Assembly: GCA_977006965.1 (NCBI GenBank)
Contig: OZ345366.1
Span: 1,550,001-1,614,000, forward strand
Reading direction: 5' to 3'
From: Phymatolithon calcareum
Lineage: Eukaryota; Rhodophyta; Florideophyceae; Hapalidiales
Length of the DNA stretch: 64,000 nt
This document shows positions 63,618 to 64,000 of the stretch, piece by piece; position 1 is the first letter of the stretch, and each line of letters opens with the position of its first letter. Made by a program: the position numbers and the translations under genes. The notes under the pieces are model-generated. The model was not told the origin of the DNA. It was given only the letters and a program-made list of their open reading frames with translations, and made no database searches.

Positions 63618-64000
63618 AATTTCGTACGACAAGACAAGAGAACTCCCTGCAAGACTTAAATTTCCACAGCTAAAACACAGGCAACTGGCGGTTCAGTACG
63701 CCTTTGGAAGATTCCCCCAAGTGTCTACCACACTGATGGCAGACAGATTCGGAAAAAAAGTCAGACAGCACATGGAGACCCTGGATCGCAACCTGTCAAC
63801 CTATGAACTCAAGGAAGAAGAAAGAGCGGCATCTGAGAAGGCACTAGATGACATTTTGCGCTTCAGCAAAAGCATCATCGAGAGTATGCAGAATGAAGAA
63901 GACCTGTACTGAAAGAAGAAGCGACACCTCGAAAACTGCTATGAATAGCTATCAAAAACAAGCGAGTACATGCTAGTAGAGCCACCGTAGTGAGGATAGC
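63618..64000 (+). mobile_element. LINE C, 5'-truncated copy reaching the window end
   Basis: It encodes YDKTRELPARLKFPQ, LAVQYAFGRFPQVSTTLMAD and ESMQNEEDLY-stop (63910-63912), then the 3' UTR with AGAAGAAGCGACACC and GAGTACATGCTAGTAGAGCC. It shows the uninterrupted form of the region that in 59270-60110 is split by LINE A. Confidence 0.88.

Noticed and set aside
1-64000. CRISPR array
   Set aside because: No regularly spaced identical repeats with unique spacers were seen. The tandem repeats are microsatellites or degenerate units.
1-64000. Organellar or bacterial origin of the window
   Set aside because: LINEs with target-site duplications, copia, C2H2 fingers and a Ulp1-type protease point to nuclear eukaryotic DNA.

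Overview
This is eukaryotic nuclear DNA in which intact host genes are islands in a deep bed of decayed retrotransposons. The sequence contains TFIIIA-like C2H2 zinc-finger genes, a Ulp1/SENP-type SUMO protease, a Ty1/copia LTR element, many non-LTR (LINE) fragments, a tRNA-derived SINE and a degenerate Fanzor (eukaryotic TnpB-like) gene. The host open reading frames lack obvious introns. I think an intron-poor alga is likely, perhaps a red alga such as a Porphyridium relative, but this is inference and not proven from the window.

Host genes I can support: three paralogous zinc-finger genes (1103-1879 minus, 49558-50295 plus, 52690-53529 plus), a secreted Cys-rich protein (9578-10843 minus), a Ulp1-type protease (30586-31995 minus) and a multi-span membrane protein (56514-about 57788 or 58187 minus). 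A fourth zinc-finger copy (24084-29391) is a pseudogene. It lies in a second copy of the segment 1-2805, lost 1.1 kb, and was then split by a full-length LINE.

LINE labels used here are local. A and B: 3' end in AAATAAATCAACATAT-CCC. C and F: 3' end with AGGAAGCC...GGCTTT and a GCAATAAA- or TTGAA-type tail. E: 3' end GGGCTTCTAAAATAAA plus a C-rich tail. H: TGAGGGCTTTCAATAAA. G: TTTTAAATAAA...(CTT)n. D: RNase H-bearing, tail GCAATAAAG(AAAG)n. I: tail GCAATAAAAG(AAAG)n. None ends in plain poly(A).

Layout: 1-9.5 kb, zinc finger 1, a GC-rich repeat island and small LINE stubs; 9.6-10.8 kb, secreted protein gene; 11.5-14.6 kb, LINE E/I/H relics; 14.7-19.6 kb, copia element with two 414-bp LTRs and a deleted reverse-transcriptase core; 19.6-22.3 kb, degenerate Fanzor gene; 23.6-30.3 kb, duplicated zinc-finger segment with full-length LINE A; 30.6-32 kb, Ulp1-type gene; 33.1-37.6 kb, LINE B and a LINE F carrying nested SINE, LINE G and a 117-bp insert; 38-48.7 kb, one old LINE D broken by at least five insertions, one of which contains a full-length LINE F; 49.5-53.5 kb, zinc fingers 2 and 3; 53.5-56 kb, LINE H/E relics; 56.5-58.2 kb, membrane protein; 59.1-64 kb, LINE C with nested LINE A (holding a SINE), LINE B (holding LINE D) and LINE E, then a MITE-like palindrome and another LINE C.

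Target-site duplications (TSDs) resolve most nests, so the window gives a relative order of transposition. All autonomous elements visible here are dead (frameshifts, stops, catalytic losses). The two SINE copies are almost identical and the copia LTRs about 98 percent identical, so some activity was recent.
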